Positions 1-5,757 of a stretch of 7,400 bases of DNA are shown here, piece by piece (the first letter of the stretch is position 1; each line of letters opens with the position of its first letter). This DNA is from Labilithrix luteola. GTDB lineage: Bacteria; Myxococcota_A; Polyangia; Polyangiales; Polyangiaceae. The position numbers were made by a program, and so were the translations under genes. The stretch is from positions 1 through 7,400 of the forward strand of contig JAMFST010001489.1 of assembly GCA_026225435.1 (NCBI GenBank). The letters are read 5' to 3'. Under the pieces are notes generated by a model that was not told the origin of the DNA, ran no database searches, and saw nothing but the letters and a program-made list of their open reading frames with translations.

Positions 1-2
1 CG

Positions 3-317
3 GCCGGCGCACCGGGGGCGAAGCTGGCGCTCGGGATCACCGCCGATGGCCGGGTCATCCTCGCGCACGGGATGGCCACCAGCTACGCGCCGCTCACCCA
101 CGCGCTGCGCGCCGCCGGATGCGCCCGCGCCGTCGCCCTCGATCGCGGAGCGCACGCCGCCGCCACCATCGACCGCACCGGCACCGCCGAGCCGCCGCGC
201 GCCCGCTACGACGGCACGGTCCTCTACGCCCTCGCCGAGACCGCTCGCCCGCGCGCCTTCCGTTTCGACGCCGCCAAGGCCGTCGCCGACATCGCCCGCG
301 GAAAGATCGCCCCCTGA
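3..317 (+). CDS. Phosphodiester glycosidase-like (DUF2233/NAGPA-type) protein, C-terminal part
   Basis: This is the 3' end of a gene that begins before the window; 104 residues are readable before the TGA at 315-317. The visible order is GITADGRVILAHG, then TSYAPLTHALRAAGCARAVALDRG, then a tail ending in RGKIAP. This matches the end of the DUF2233/phosphodiester glycosidase fold, where a 'G(L/I)TADGR' strand is followed by an amphipathic helix and an 'a.nLDGGgS' loop; here that loop reads ALDRGAH. Family members cleave phosphodiester-linked sugars or bind exopolysaccharide. The substrate here cannot be inferred. The usual Gly-Gly-Gly-Ser is not intact (DRGAH), so activity may be altered or lost. 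The stop overlaps the next gene by four bases, suggesting co-translation with the transporter genes. The family call is moderately sure; the enzymatic role is open. Confidence 0.55.
   Translation, partial: AGAPGAKLALGITADGRVILAHGMATSYAPLTHALRAAGCARAVALDRGAHAAATIDRTGTAEPPRARYDGTVLYALAETARPRAFRFDAAKAVADIARGKIAP
300..305 (+). promoter_or_regulatory. Ribosome binding site supporting the CTG start
   Basis: The sequence GGAAAG ends 8 bases before the CTG at 314-316. It is a partial but well-placed Shine-Dalgarno sequence, and no ATG, GTG or TTG in the ABC ATPase frame lies nearby. It helps decide the unusual start. Confidence 0.4.
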
Positions 318-1048
318 TCACCTTCGCCGGCGTTCGCCATTCGTACCGGGGCGAGACGGGGCTGGGGCCGCTCGATCTCGAGATCGGATCCGGCGAGCGG
401 GTGGCGCTGGTGGGGTCGAGCGGATCGGGGAAGTCGACGCTGCTGCGGCTCGTGCTCGGGCTGCTGACGCCGAGCGAGGGGACCGTCTCGGTCTTCGACG
501 CGCCGCTCACGCGCGCGAGCCTTCCCGAGGTGCGGCAGCGGAGCGGCTACGTGGTGCAGGACGGCGGCCTCTTTCCTCACCTGACGGCGCGCGGGAACAT
601 CGAGCTGCGGCCGCGCCACCTCGGCTGGGCGGGCGAGCGAATGGCGAAGCGGACGAAGGAGCTGGCGACGCTGATCCGCCTGCGGGAGGACGAGCTCGAA
701 CGCCTCCCGCGCGAGCTCTCTGGCGGTCAGCGGCAACGGGTCGGCATCGCCCGGGCACTGGCGCTCGATCCGCCGCTCTTGCTCCTCGACGAGCCGCTGG
801 GCGCGCTCGATCCGCTGGTCCGCGCGAGCTTGCAGCACGACCTGCTCGAGATCTTCACCAGCTTGAACAAGACGGTGGTGCTGGTGACGCACGATCTCGC
901 CGAGGCGCTGCAGCTGGCGACACGCATCGTGCTGCTCGATCGCGGCCAGGTGGTGCAGGACGCGGCGCCGGACGAGCTGGTGCGCGCGCCCGCGAACGAC
1001 TTCGTCCGTCAGTTCGTCGCCAGCGTCTCCCGCGGAGCGCCGTCGTGA
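314..1048 (+). CDS. ABC transporter ATP-binding protein, glycine betaine/choline (OpuCA/ProV-like) type, CTG start
   Basis: This is the cytoplasmic ATPase of an importer, powering the permease encoded next door. All motifs are intact in the 244-residue reading: A-loop Tyr11, Walker A GSSGSGKST (34-42), Q-loop Gln82, signature LSGGQ (135-139), Walker B LLLLD with catalytic Glu160, D-loop GALD (163-166) and switch His193. The family N-terminus M-I-x-F-x-x-V-x-x-x-Y is matched only if translation starts at CTG 314. The next upstream ATG (119) would add an Arg-rich stretch lying over the preceding gene in another frame. The first plausible GTG downstream (401) would remove the A-loop strand. A GGAAAG sits 8 bases upstream, and CTG shares bases with the previous gene's TGA. 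OpuCA and ProV usually carry C-terminal CBS domains; this protein ends soon after the ATPase core, so it lacks them. The ATPase call is certain, the substrate class is inferred from the partner, and the start is likely. Confidence 0.93.
   Translation: MITFAGVRHSYRGETGLGPLDLEIGSGERVALVGSSGSGKSTLLRLVLGLLTPSEGTVSVFDAPLTRASLPEVRQRSGYVVQDGGLFPHLTARGNIELRPRHLGWAGERMAKRTKELATLIRLREDELERLPRELSGGQRQRVGIARALALDPPLLLLDEPLGALDPLVRASLQHDLLEIFTSLNKTVVLVTHDLAEALQLATRIVLLDRGQVVQDAAPDELVRAPANDFVRQFVASVSRGAPS
1034..1037 (+). promoter_or_regulatory. Ribosome binding site for the fused SBP/permease
   Basis: GGAG lies 7 bases before the GTG at 1045, inside the 3' end of the ATPase gene. It supports the GTG start and translational coupling through the GTGA overlap. 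Confidence 0.45.
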
Positions 1049-2550
1049 GCCGCTTCCTGCCGGTGGCCCTCGTCGCGGCGCTCGCTCTTGCCGCGACCAC
1101 CGTGACGATCGCAGCGGCCGCGCCATCGGAGCTGCGCGTCGGGTCCAAGCGCTTCGCCGAGTCGCTCCTCCTCGGGGAGATCGCCACCCAGACCATCGCC
1201 GCGGTCCCCGGCGAGTCGGCGCGCCACGAGGCGGCGCTCGGAGGGACCGCGGTGACCATGACCGCGCTGGAGAACGACTCGATCGATCTCTACCCCGAGT
1301 ACCTCGGTACGATGAAGGACGCGCTCCTCCACGATCCAGCCGCGCCCGACGACAAGCTCGCCGCGACGCTCGCGGCCAAGGGGCTCGCCATGACCGCGTC
1401 GCTCGGCTTCGAGGACGGCTACGCGCTCGCCGTCCGCCGCGCCGACGCGAGCGCACGCGGCCTCACCAAGCTCTCGGATCTCGCCCACCATCCCGAGCTG
1501 CGCATCGGAGTCAGCCACGAGTTCCTCGGGCGCGCCGACGGCTGGCCGGGGCTCGCGCGCGCCTACGGGCTCGACGCCCTCGAGCCGGCCGCGTTCGAGC
1601 ACGCGCTCGCCTACCGCGCCATCGCCGCAGGCTCGCTCGACGTCACCGACGCGTACACCACCGACGCGGCCCTCGCGACCTACGACCTCGTCCCGCTGGC
1701 CGACGACCGGCGCTTCTTCCCCTCGTACGCCGCGGTCTTCGTCTACCGCGTGCACGCCCGGGACCAGCATCCGCGCGCCTTCGCCGCTCTCGACGCGCTC
1801 GCCGGCAAGCTCGACACCGACACGGTGGTCCGCCTCAATCGCGCCATCGAGACCGACGGCAAGACGGCGGCGGCGGTGGCCAGGACCTGGCTCCGTCCGG
1901 ACGATCGCGCGGCCGACGTGGCCGCCCCGAGCTTCCTCGCCGGCACGCTGGAGGTGATCCGCACCGACGGTCCGCAGCACCTCTTCCTCGTGCTCGTCTC
2001 GCTCCTCGCGGCCACCCTCGTCGGCGTCCCGCTGGGGATCATCGCGCGGCGCCGGCGTGTCCTCGGCGCGCTCCTCCTCGGCTCGGCGGGTCTGGTGCAG
2101 ACCATCCCCTCCCTCGCGCTCCTCTGCTTCATGATACCGCTCTTCGGGATCGGCACCGGTCCGGCGCTGGCGGCGCTGTTCCTCTACGGCCTGCTGCCCA
2201 TCGCGCGGAACACGCTCACCGGGCTGTCCTCGATCCCGCCGGAGCTGGCCGAGTCGGCGGAGGCGCTCGGGTTGCCTCCGCGCGTGGTGCTCCTGCGCGT
2301 GACCTTGCCGATGGCCAGCCCGACGATCCTCGCCGGCGTGAAGACCTCGGCGATCCTCGCGGTGGGCACGGCGACGCTGGCTGCCTTCGTCGGCGCTGGC
2401 GGCTTCGGCGTCCCCATCAGCACCGGGCTCGGTCTCAACGACACCCGCCTCGTGCTCGAAGGCGCCTTGCCCGCCGCGCTCCTCGCGCTGGTGGCGCAGG
2501 GGCTGTTCGCGTTGCTCGAGCGCGTCGTCGTACCCCGCGGCCTGCGGTGA
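1045..2550 (+). CDS. Fused substrate-binding protein/permease of a glycine betaine/choline-type ABC importer
   Basis: One 501-residue protein carries both the periplasmic ligand-binding domain and the membrane channel of the importer. Residues 1-26 are a signal/anchor segment. An OpuAC-type binding domain follows (about 27-295) with hallmarks ELRVGSKRF (29-37), LLLGEI, LGGT (65-68), IDLYPEYLGT (80-89), and later GVSHEFLGRADGWPGLA and a FFPSYAAVFVYR strand. A binding-protein-dependent permease domain occupies about 300-501, with several hydrophobic segments starting near 313 and the EAA loop (ELAESAEALGLPPRV) from about 400, which should contact the ATPase. The start is GTG 1045, overlapping the ATPase stop as GTGA with GGAG 7 bases before it; the same frame stays open far upstream but that part is Arg/Pro-rich shadow. 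The domain order is SBP then permease, opposite to the permease-SBP order of BusAB/EgtU-type fusions. The likely ligand is a quaternary amine or similar zwitterion; which one cannot be read from the sequence. Confidence 0.93.
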   Translation: MSRFLPVALVAALALAATTVTIAAAAPSELRVGSKRFAESLLLGEIATQTIAAVPGESARHEAALGGTAVTMTALENDSIDLYPEYLGTMKDALLHDPAAPDDKLAATLAAKGLAMTASLGFEDGYALAVRRADASARGLTKLSDLAHHPELRIGVSHEFLGRADGWPGLARAYGLDALEPAAFEHALAYRAIAAGSLDVTDAYTTDAALATYDLVPLADDRRFFPSYAAVFVYRVHARDQHPRAFAALDALAGKLDTDTVVRLNRAIETDGKTAAAVARTWLRPDDRAADVAAPSFLAGTLEVIRTDGPQHLFLVLVSLLAATLVGVPLGIIARRRRVLGALLLGSAGLVQTIPSLALLCFMIPLFGIGTGPALAALFLYGLLPIARNTLTGLSSIPPELAESAEALGLPPRVVLLRVTLPMASPTILAGVKTSAILAVGTATLAAFVGAGGFGVPISTGLGLNDTRLVLEGALPAALLALVAQGLFALLERVVVPRGLR

Positions 2551-2563
2551 TTGCGCTAGCCGG

Positions 2564-4042
2564 TCACGACGGACGTGTCGGCTTGCGGCGGCGGCGCAGA
2601 AGAACGCACGCTGCGCCCGCGATCAGCGAGGCCGCGCCCGCGCCGCCCGGCAGCGCACCGGGGTCAGCGATGGCGCAGCCTTCGTTCTCCCCCCCTTCGT
2701 TCTTGTAGCTGTCCCAGAAGTCGGTGGTCGCCAGCGGATACTGGCACCACGCGAGACCGGAGGCCGAGGTGAGCGCGCCGACGTTGCCGTAGGCGTCGAC
2801 CGCCGCGACCGCGACCGCGTAGCCGACGTTGTCCATCAACCCGGAGATGGTCGCGGTGTTGGCGCCCGCAGCGGCGGTGATGAACGGGTACTTCGTCGGG
2901 TCGAACTCCTGCGACTGGAAGCTGAGCGGTCCGATCGATCCGGTGGTGCTGGTGATCGTCGTGGTGGTGCTCGCCTCGGCGGAGCCGTCCGTGCCGGCGC
3001 TGGTGGTGGTCGTGCTCCCGCCGCCGCCGTCGACCGGCTGCTCGTCGTCCGAGGGGAAGGGACTGGTGCACGCGAAGCCTGCCTTCACGAAGGGCTGCGC
3101 GTTGCCATCGGCTTGCGGCATCGGGTTGATGACGGCCATCGGGACGCAGGCGCTGGTCGTGGACGTGGGCGTGGACGCACCGGCGTCGCTGCTCCCGTCA
3201 GTGTCGCCGTCGACATCGCTGGCATCGCTGCCGCTGTTCGTCGTGTCGCCGCTGTCTCCGCCGTCGTCGCCCGCGTCCGGGCAGACGAGCTGCGAGGCGA
3301 GCACCGACCCTTCCGTCACGTAGTAGATGTTGAACGAAGTGATGTCCGGATCGGTGAGCGTGGTCCAGGTCGGGTAGAGCTTGTCGTCGCCGATCCCCAG
3401 GGTGAAGCCCGTCGGCGCGATGGCAGCGGCGAGATCTGCGTTGATCCCGGCGCTGGCGATCGCCTCGGTGATCGTGTTGGTCGAGTCGGTCATCACGAAG
3501 TACACGCTCAGCGTCTGCGCCGTGCTCACCGCCTGCTGGTGGCAGACAGCGTCCGTGGCGCTCACGTCGACGTACTTCGTCGTCACGCCGGTGTACTGCT
3601 GCGAGAGGATCTGCCGCACCGGAAGCACGTACGTGGTGCTGGTGGTCGGCCCGACGACATAGTCCTGCGGGCCGTCGAGGACCTGCCAGCAGGTACTCCC
3701 GGCGGCGCCGGTGAGCTGGGTGGCGTCGCCGCAGTTGGTGCCGGCGTAGACGAAGAGCTGATCCGTCCCCGGGGTCGCGTCGGTGACCGTGATGGGGAAG
3801 TTGAAGGAGACGTCCTCCTCGCAATCCTCGTAGTTGATCCCGCTCGGGTTGAGCGAAGGGTCGCGGGTGTAGCCGTCCCCGTTGGGGAGCGTGTGCGTGA
3901 CGATGCTGCCGCTGCTCGGGGCGACGGTGGCCGCGCGCGCGGAGGCAGACCCCACCAGGCTCGCAGTGACGAAGACGGGGAGCACCGCGAGGCGGCGAAG
4001 TCGGGACGGGTAGCGGGACACTATCAAGGTCGGAAGCGGCAT
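2564..4042 (-). CDS. Secreted cell-surface protein with interrupted FN3-like domain and MYXO-CTERM sorting signal
   Basis: Numbering is from the ATG at 4042 (492 residues). A signal peptide has an Arg-rich start, core LAVLPVFVTASLVG and probable cut SARA|A near residue 37. A Cys-containing beta-rich region of no recognised family follows (about 40-200). The front half of a fibronectin-III-like domain (APTGF..., TSFNIYYVTEGS, about 208-246) is separated from its back half (ATISGLMDNVGYAVAVAAVDAYGNVG, about 387-431) by about 140 residues with two low-complexity stretches (about 255-298 Asp/Ser/Gly, 334-370 Thr/Ser/Gly). The end is a MYXO-CTERM signal: Gly-Cys at 455-456, a hydrophobic stretch and RRRR (483-486). 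In known systems such tails are processed by myxosortase-type enzymes, with the Cys as lipid or cleavage site. The start is uncertain: ATG 4069, ATG 4042 and GTG 4021 are possible, none with a good Shine-Dalgarno. 4042 gives a normal-length signal peptide; 4021 would also. The ligand and function are unknown. Confidence 0.85.
   Translation of the reverse strand: MPLPTLIVSRYPSRLRRLAVLPVFVTASLVGSASARAATVAPSSGSIVTHTLPNGDGYTRDPSLNPSGINYEDCEEDVSFNFPITVTDATPGTDQLFVYAGTNCGDATQLTGAAGSTCWQVLDGPQDYVVGPTTSTTYVLPVRQILSQQYTGVTTKYVDVSATDAVCHQQAVSTAQTLSVYFVMTDSTNTITEAIASAGINADLAAAIAPTGFTLGIGDDKLYPTWTTLTDPDITSFNIYYVTEGSVLASQLVCPDAGDDGGDSGDTTNSGSDASDVDGDTDGSSDAGASTPTSTTSACVPMAVINPMPQADGNAQPFVKAGFACTSPFPSDDEQPVDGGGGSTTTTSAGTDGSAEASTTTTITSTTGSIGPLSFQSQEFDPTKYPFITAAAGANTATISGLMDNVGYAVAVAAVDAYGNVGALTSASGLAWCQYPLATTDFWDSYKNEGGENEGCAIADPGALPGGAGAASLIAGAACVLLRRRRKPTRPS
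2585..2680 (-). other. MYXO-CTERM C-terminal sorting signal (coding segment)
   Basis: This segment encodes GCAIADPGALPGG, then the hydrophobic run AGAASLIAGAACVLL, then RRRRK. A Gly-Cys pair, a membrane-spanning run and an Arg cluster at the extreme C-terminus are the pattern of the myxobacterial MYXO-CTERM family. It is also the best taxonomic marker in the window. Confidence 0.8.
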
Positions 4043-4059
4043 CGCGCGGGTGGGGCCCC

Positions 4060-4075
4060 AGCACTGCATATGCCA
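4060..4075 (-). promoter_or_regulatory. Possible sigma-54-type promoter for the MYXO-CTERM gene
   Basis: On the minus strand this reads TGGCATATGCAGTGCT, with GG and GC elements separated by exactly ten bases and TGGCA plus TGC matching the -24/-12 consensus. The predicted start of transcription is near 4049. That would put the ATG at 4069 inside the promoter and favour translation from 4042 (very short leader) or GTG 4021. GG-N10-GC is common by chance in GC-rich DNA. Confidence 0.25.
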
Positions 4076-4215
4076 GCGCGCAGGCTAGCCGAAAAGCCGC
4101 GGCCGCGGTCGTTCGTGCGTGAAAAGTTCAGACAAAACGTCACGACCGCCGCCAGGACGCGGCGCCCCGGTGACGACCTGTCATCGCCACCTCGGGCGCC
4201 GCCTCGCAGGACCCG

Positions 4216-4262
4216 GCACCGTACGAAGCGTGCACACCCGCGTGCCGGTCCGTGCACGGTGC
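4216..4262. promoter_or_regulatory. Dyad and GTGCAC palindrome cluster, possible activator site
   Basis: GCACCGT (4216-4222) is mirrored by ACGGTGC (4256-4262). Between and overlapping these arms are two GTGCAC palindromes at 4230-4235 and 4252-4257, 22 bases apart start to start (about two helical turns). The second is the core of the perfect 10-base palindrome CCGTGCACGG (4250-4259). If the sigma-54-like promoter at 4311-4326 is real, the cluster lies about 75-120 bases upstream of its start site, where enhancer-binding activators often sit. Confidence 0.35.
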
Positions 4263-4264
4263 AA

Positions 4265-4278
4265 GGGGGCGTTCCCCC
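4265..4278. other. Short GC hairpin in the intergenic region
   Basis: GGGGG (4265-4269) and CCCCC (4274-4278) flank a CGTT loop. No T-run follows on either strand, so it is not a normal intrinsic terminator. Its role is unknown. Confidence 0.3.
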
Positions 4279-4310
4279 GAAAATCTGCGATGATCGCGTA
4301 GCTCGAGCGC

Positions 4311-4326
4311 TGGTGCGGATGTTGCG
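4311..4326 (+). promoter_or_regulatory. Putative sigma-54 (-24/-12) promoter for the GH16-like lipoprotein gene
   Basis: TGGTGCGGATGTTGCG matches the TGGCACG-N4-TTGCW consensus at TGG, CG and TTGC, with GG (4312-4313) and GC (4324-4325) separated by exactly ten bases. Transcription would start near 4337, leaving a 17-base leader that just contains the GAGGAG ribosome site. No clear sigma-70 -35/-10 pair competes with it here. Myxobacteria use sigma-54 and enhancer-binding proteins widely. The assignment is by motif only. Confidence 0.42.
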
Positions 4327-4339
4327 AACCAGGCTGGTC

Positions 4340-4345
4340 GAGGAG
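4340..4345 (+). promoter_or_regulatory. Strong ribosome binding site for the lipoprotein gene
   Basis: GAGGAG sits 8 bases before the ATG at 4354. It is the best Shine-Dalgarno sequence in the window and fixes the start. Confidence 0.7.
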
Positions 4346-4353
4346 ACGCACGA

Positions 4354-5757
4354 ATGCGACGACGGAACCTGGCTCACGATGGAACGACGGCGGTGGCGGC
4401 GCTGGTGCTCGTCCTTGGCGCGGCGGCGGCAGCCTGCTCGGGAGCGAACGACGACCCGAGCATCGTCGACCGCGACGCCAGCACCCCCGCAAGGACCGCG
4501 GCCGACGCGGCGCCTGCCCCCGTGGTCGTGACCGCGGACGCGGGTGCTGCGGACGCCACCACCGAGGCCGCCGCCCCCACCGGGCCGCTGGCGACGATCA
4601 TCGGCGCGCCGCTGGCGACCAACCGCGACCCGGCGATGGGCAATCCCGAGACCTGGATCCAGACGTTCCACTACTTCACCAGCGCGCCCCCCACGAACCC
4701 GGACGTGCGACCGGCGGGGAACGTGCAGCTGAACGGCTACAGCAACACCGCCAACTACGTCTTCGGCACCAGCACCCCGGAGGCCACGGTGAGGAGCCGC
4801 GCCGATCTCGACAAGTACTTCACCTATTATGACCTGCACGGCAACCAGACCGGCAAGCCCTATGGAACCAATGGCCTCGACGGGCTCTACTCCAACTTCC
4901 GCTCCGTCTACCGCGTCTATCCCGACGGCGATCCGGAGAGCGTGCACGTCTTCGAGGCGGACCATCTCACGCTCAAGTCGCACTGCAGCGGGACGGATCA
5001 CGCGAGCTGCGGCGCCGGGCAGATCTACCAGGGCTACCTCCGCCCGCCGGTGGCCTACCGTCCCGGCTCGTACCTCGAGGTCTGCTACCGCATGGCGACG
5101 GGCAACTGGTCCTGGTCCGTCCCCTGGTTGTTCGTCGGCGAGCAGCTTCTCCACGATCCGAACAACGCGAGCGAGAACTACCTGACGAACGATCAGCCGA
5201 ACAGCCAGACCTACGACTCGAAGTACTACGTCGAGACGGATCTCAACGACGGCTACACGCGCGACGCGGACGGCGTGGCGCGCGGCAACTACGTGAACGC
5301 CGGGGTGCCCTGGTACGACGAGAAGACGCCACTCGAGCCGAAGGTGCGCCCCGGACCGGTCTACTGGGCGAACTCCAATGGCTACAAGGATCGCAACCCG
5401 TTCGAGCAGCTGCCCGCGGGGGTGAACCTCGGCGTGAACACCCACTGCATCGCGCAGAACTGGCCGGACGACGGATCCGATCGCATCGACGTGCTCGTCG
5501 ACGGCGTGGTCGTGGCGTCCTTCCACCAGGAGTACCTCGCCGACTCGTACAAGCGCGCCGACGGGACCACCAAGCAGACGGCGATGTACCTGCAGCTGAG
5601 CGATCAGACGAGCGCGTACTTCGAGCCGAACAGCGCGAAGACCACCGATCAGGGGCACGGCTGGGACATGGACATCGTCAGCGTGCGCAGCTGGAACAAC
5701 TGGGTGACCGACCCGCCGCTGGCGGGGACCAACGGGATCAGCGACGGGGGGATCTGA
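4354..5757 (+). CDS. Lipoprotein with a diverged GH16/concanavalin-A-like sandwich domain
   Basis: The protein has 467 residues. Residues 1-28 form a lipoprotein signal (Arg-rich start, VAALVLVLGAAAAAC) with Cys28 as probable lipid site and Ser29 after it, suggesting outer-membrane placement. An Ala/Asp/Thr-rich linker runs to about 80. The rest resembles a GH16-type beta sandwich: YLEVCYRMATGNWSWSVPW (240-258) looks like the 'yfEvR.k...g.WPA.W' strand; YYVETDLND (291-299) sits where the catalytic ExDxxE is expected; RIDVLVDGVVV (377-387) resembles 'i.wyvDg..v'; and GWDMDIVSVRSW (436-447) resembles the closing 'vDYVRVy' strand. Glu294 and Asp296 are present, but the acid/base Glu would be Asn298 or Asp299. 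It may be an altered glycanase or a glycan-binding protein. Four later Cys (211, 219, 244, 365) could form disulfides. The ATG has GAGGAG 8 bases upstream. The 3' end overlaps the opposing lipoprotein gene by 20 bases. That it is a gene is near certain; the family is inferred from pattern only. Confidence 0.88.
   Translation: MRRRNLAHDGTTAVAALVLVLGAAAAACSGANDDPSIVDRDASTPARTAADAAPAPVVVTADAGAADATTEAAAPTGPLATIIGAPLATNRDPAMGNPETWIQTFHYFTSAPPTNPDVRPAGNVQLNGYSNTANYVFGTSTPEATVRSRADLDKYFTYYDLHGNQTGKPYGTNGLDGLYSNFRSVYRVYPDGDPESVHVFEADHLTLKSHCSGTDHASCGAGQIYQGYLRPPVAYRPGSYLEVCYRMATGNWSWSVPWLFVGEQLLHDPNNASENYLTNDQPNSQTYDSKYYVETDLNDGYTRDADGVARGNYVNAGVPWYDEKTPLEPKVRPGPVYWANSNGYKDRNPFEQLPAGVNLGVNTHCIAQNWPDDGSDRIDVLVDGVVVASFHQEYLADSYKRADGTTKQTAMYLQLSDQTSAYFEPNSAKTTDQGHGWDMDIVSVRSWNNWVTDPPLAGTNGISDGGI

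Larger units (their letters stand above)
4043..4353. other. Divergent intergenic region
   Basis: This is the only sizeable non-coding stretch. It separates the MYXO-CTERM gene (leftward) from the GH16-like lipoprotein gene (rightward). It contains an A-rich pocket around 4120-4142, a GTGCAC palindrome/dyad cluster (4216-4262), a small GC hairpin (4265-4278), a sigma-54-like promoter facing right (4311-4326) and a weaker sigma-54-like match facing left (4060-4075). Open frames crossing it are Arg/Pro-rich and look like shadows. Confidence 0.7.

Noticed and set aside
119..313. ATG at 119 as the start of the ABC ATPase
   Set aside because: The added 65 residues are mostly Arg/Pro and overlap a gene with convincing family sequence in another frame; no ABC protein has such an N-terminus.
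46..1044. Long in-frame upstream extension of the SBP/permease reading frame
   Set aside because: It lies over the glycosidase-like and ATPase genes and translates to Arg/Pro/Ala-rich sequence with no domain. The GTG at 1045 with signal peptide and ribosome site is the real start.
2551..2563. Possible bidirectional terminator between the transporter and the MYXO-CTERM gene
   Set aside because: The 13-base gap and its flanks give only 4-base matches and no T-run; no intrinsic terminator can be supported.
3113..4531. A 472-codon open frame on the plus strand across the MYXO-CTERM gene and intergenic region
   Set aside because: It is an Arg/Gly/Val-rich shadow of the minus-strand gene, which has a signal peptide, an FN3-like part and a MYXO-CTERM tail.
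5712..5726. CCCGCC/GGCGGG hairpin near the end of the GH16-like gene as a terminator
   Set aside because: It has a 6-base stem inside coding sequence with no following T-run, and such stems are frequent in DNA this GC-rich.
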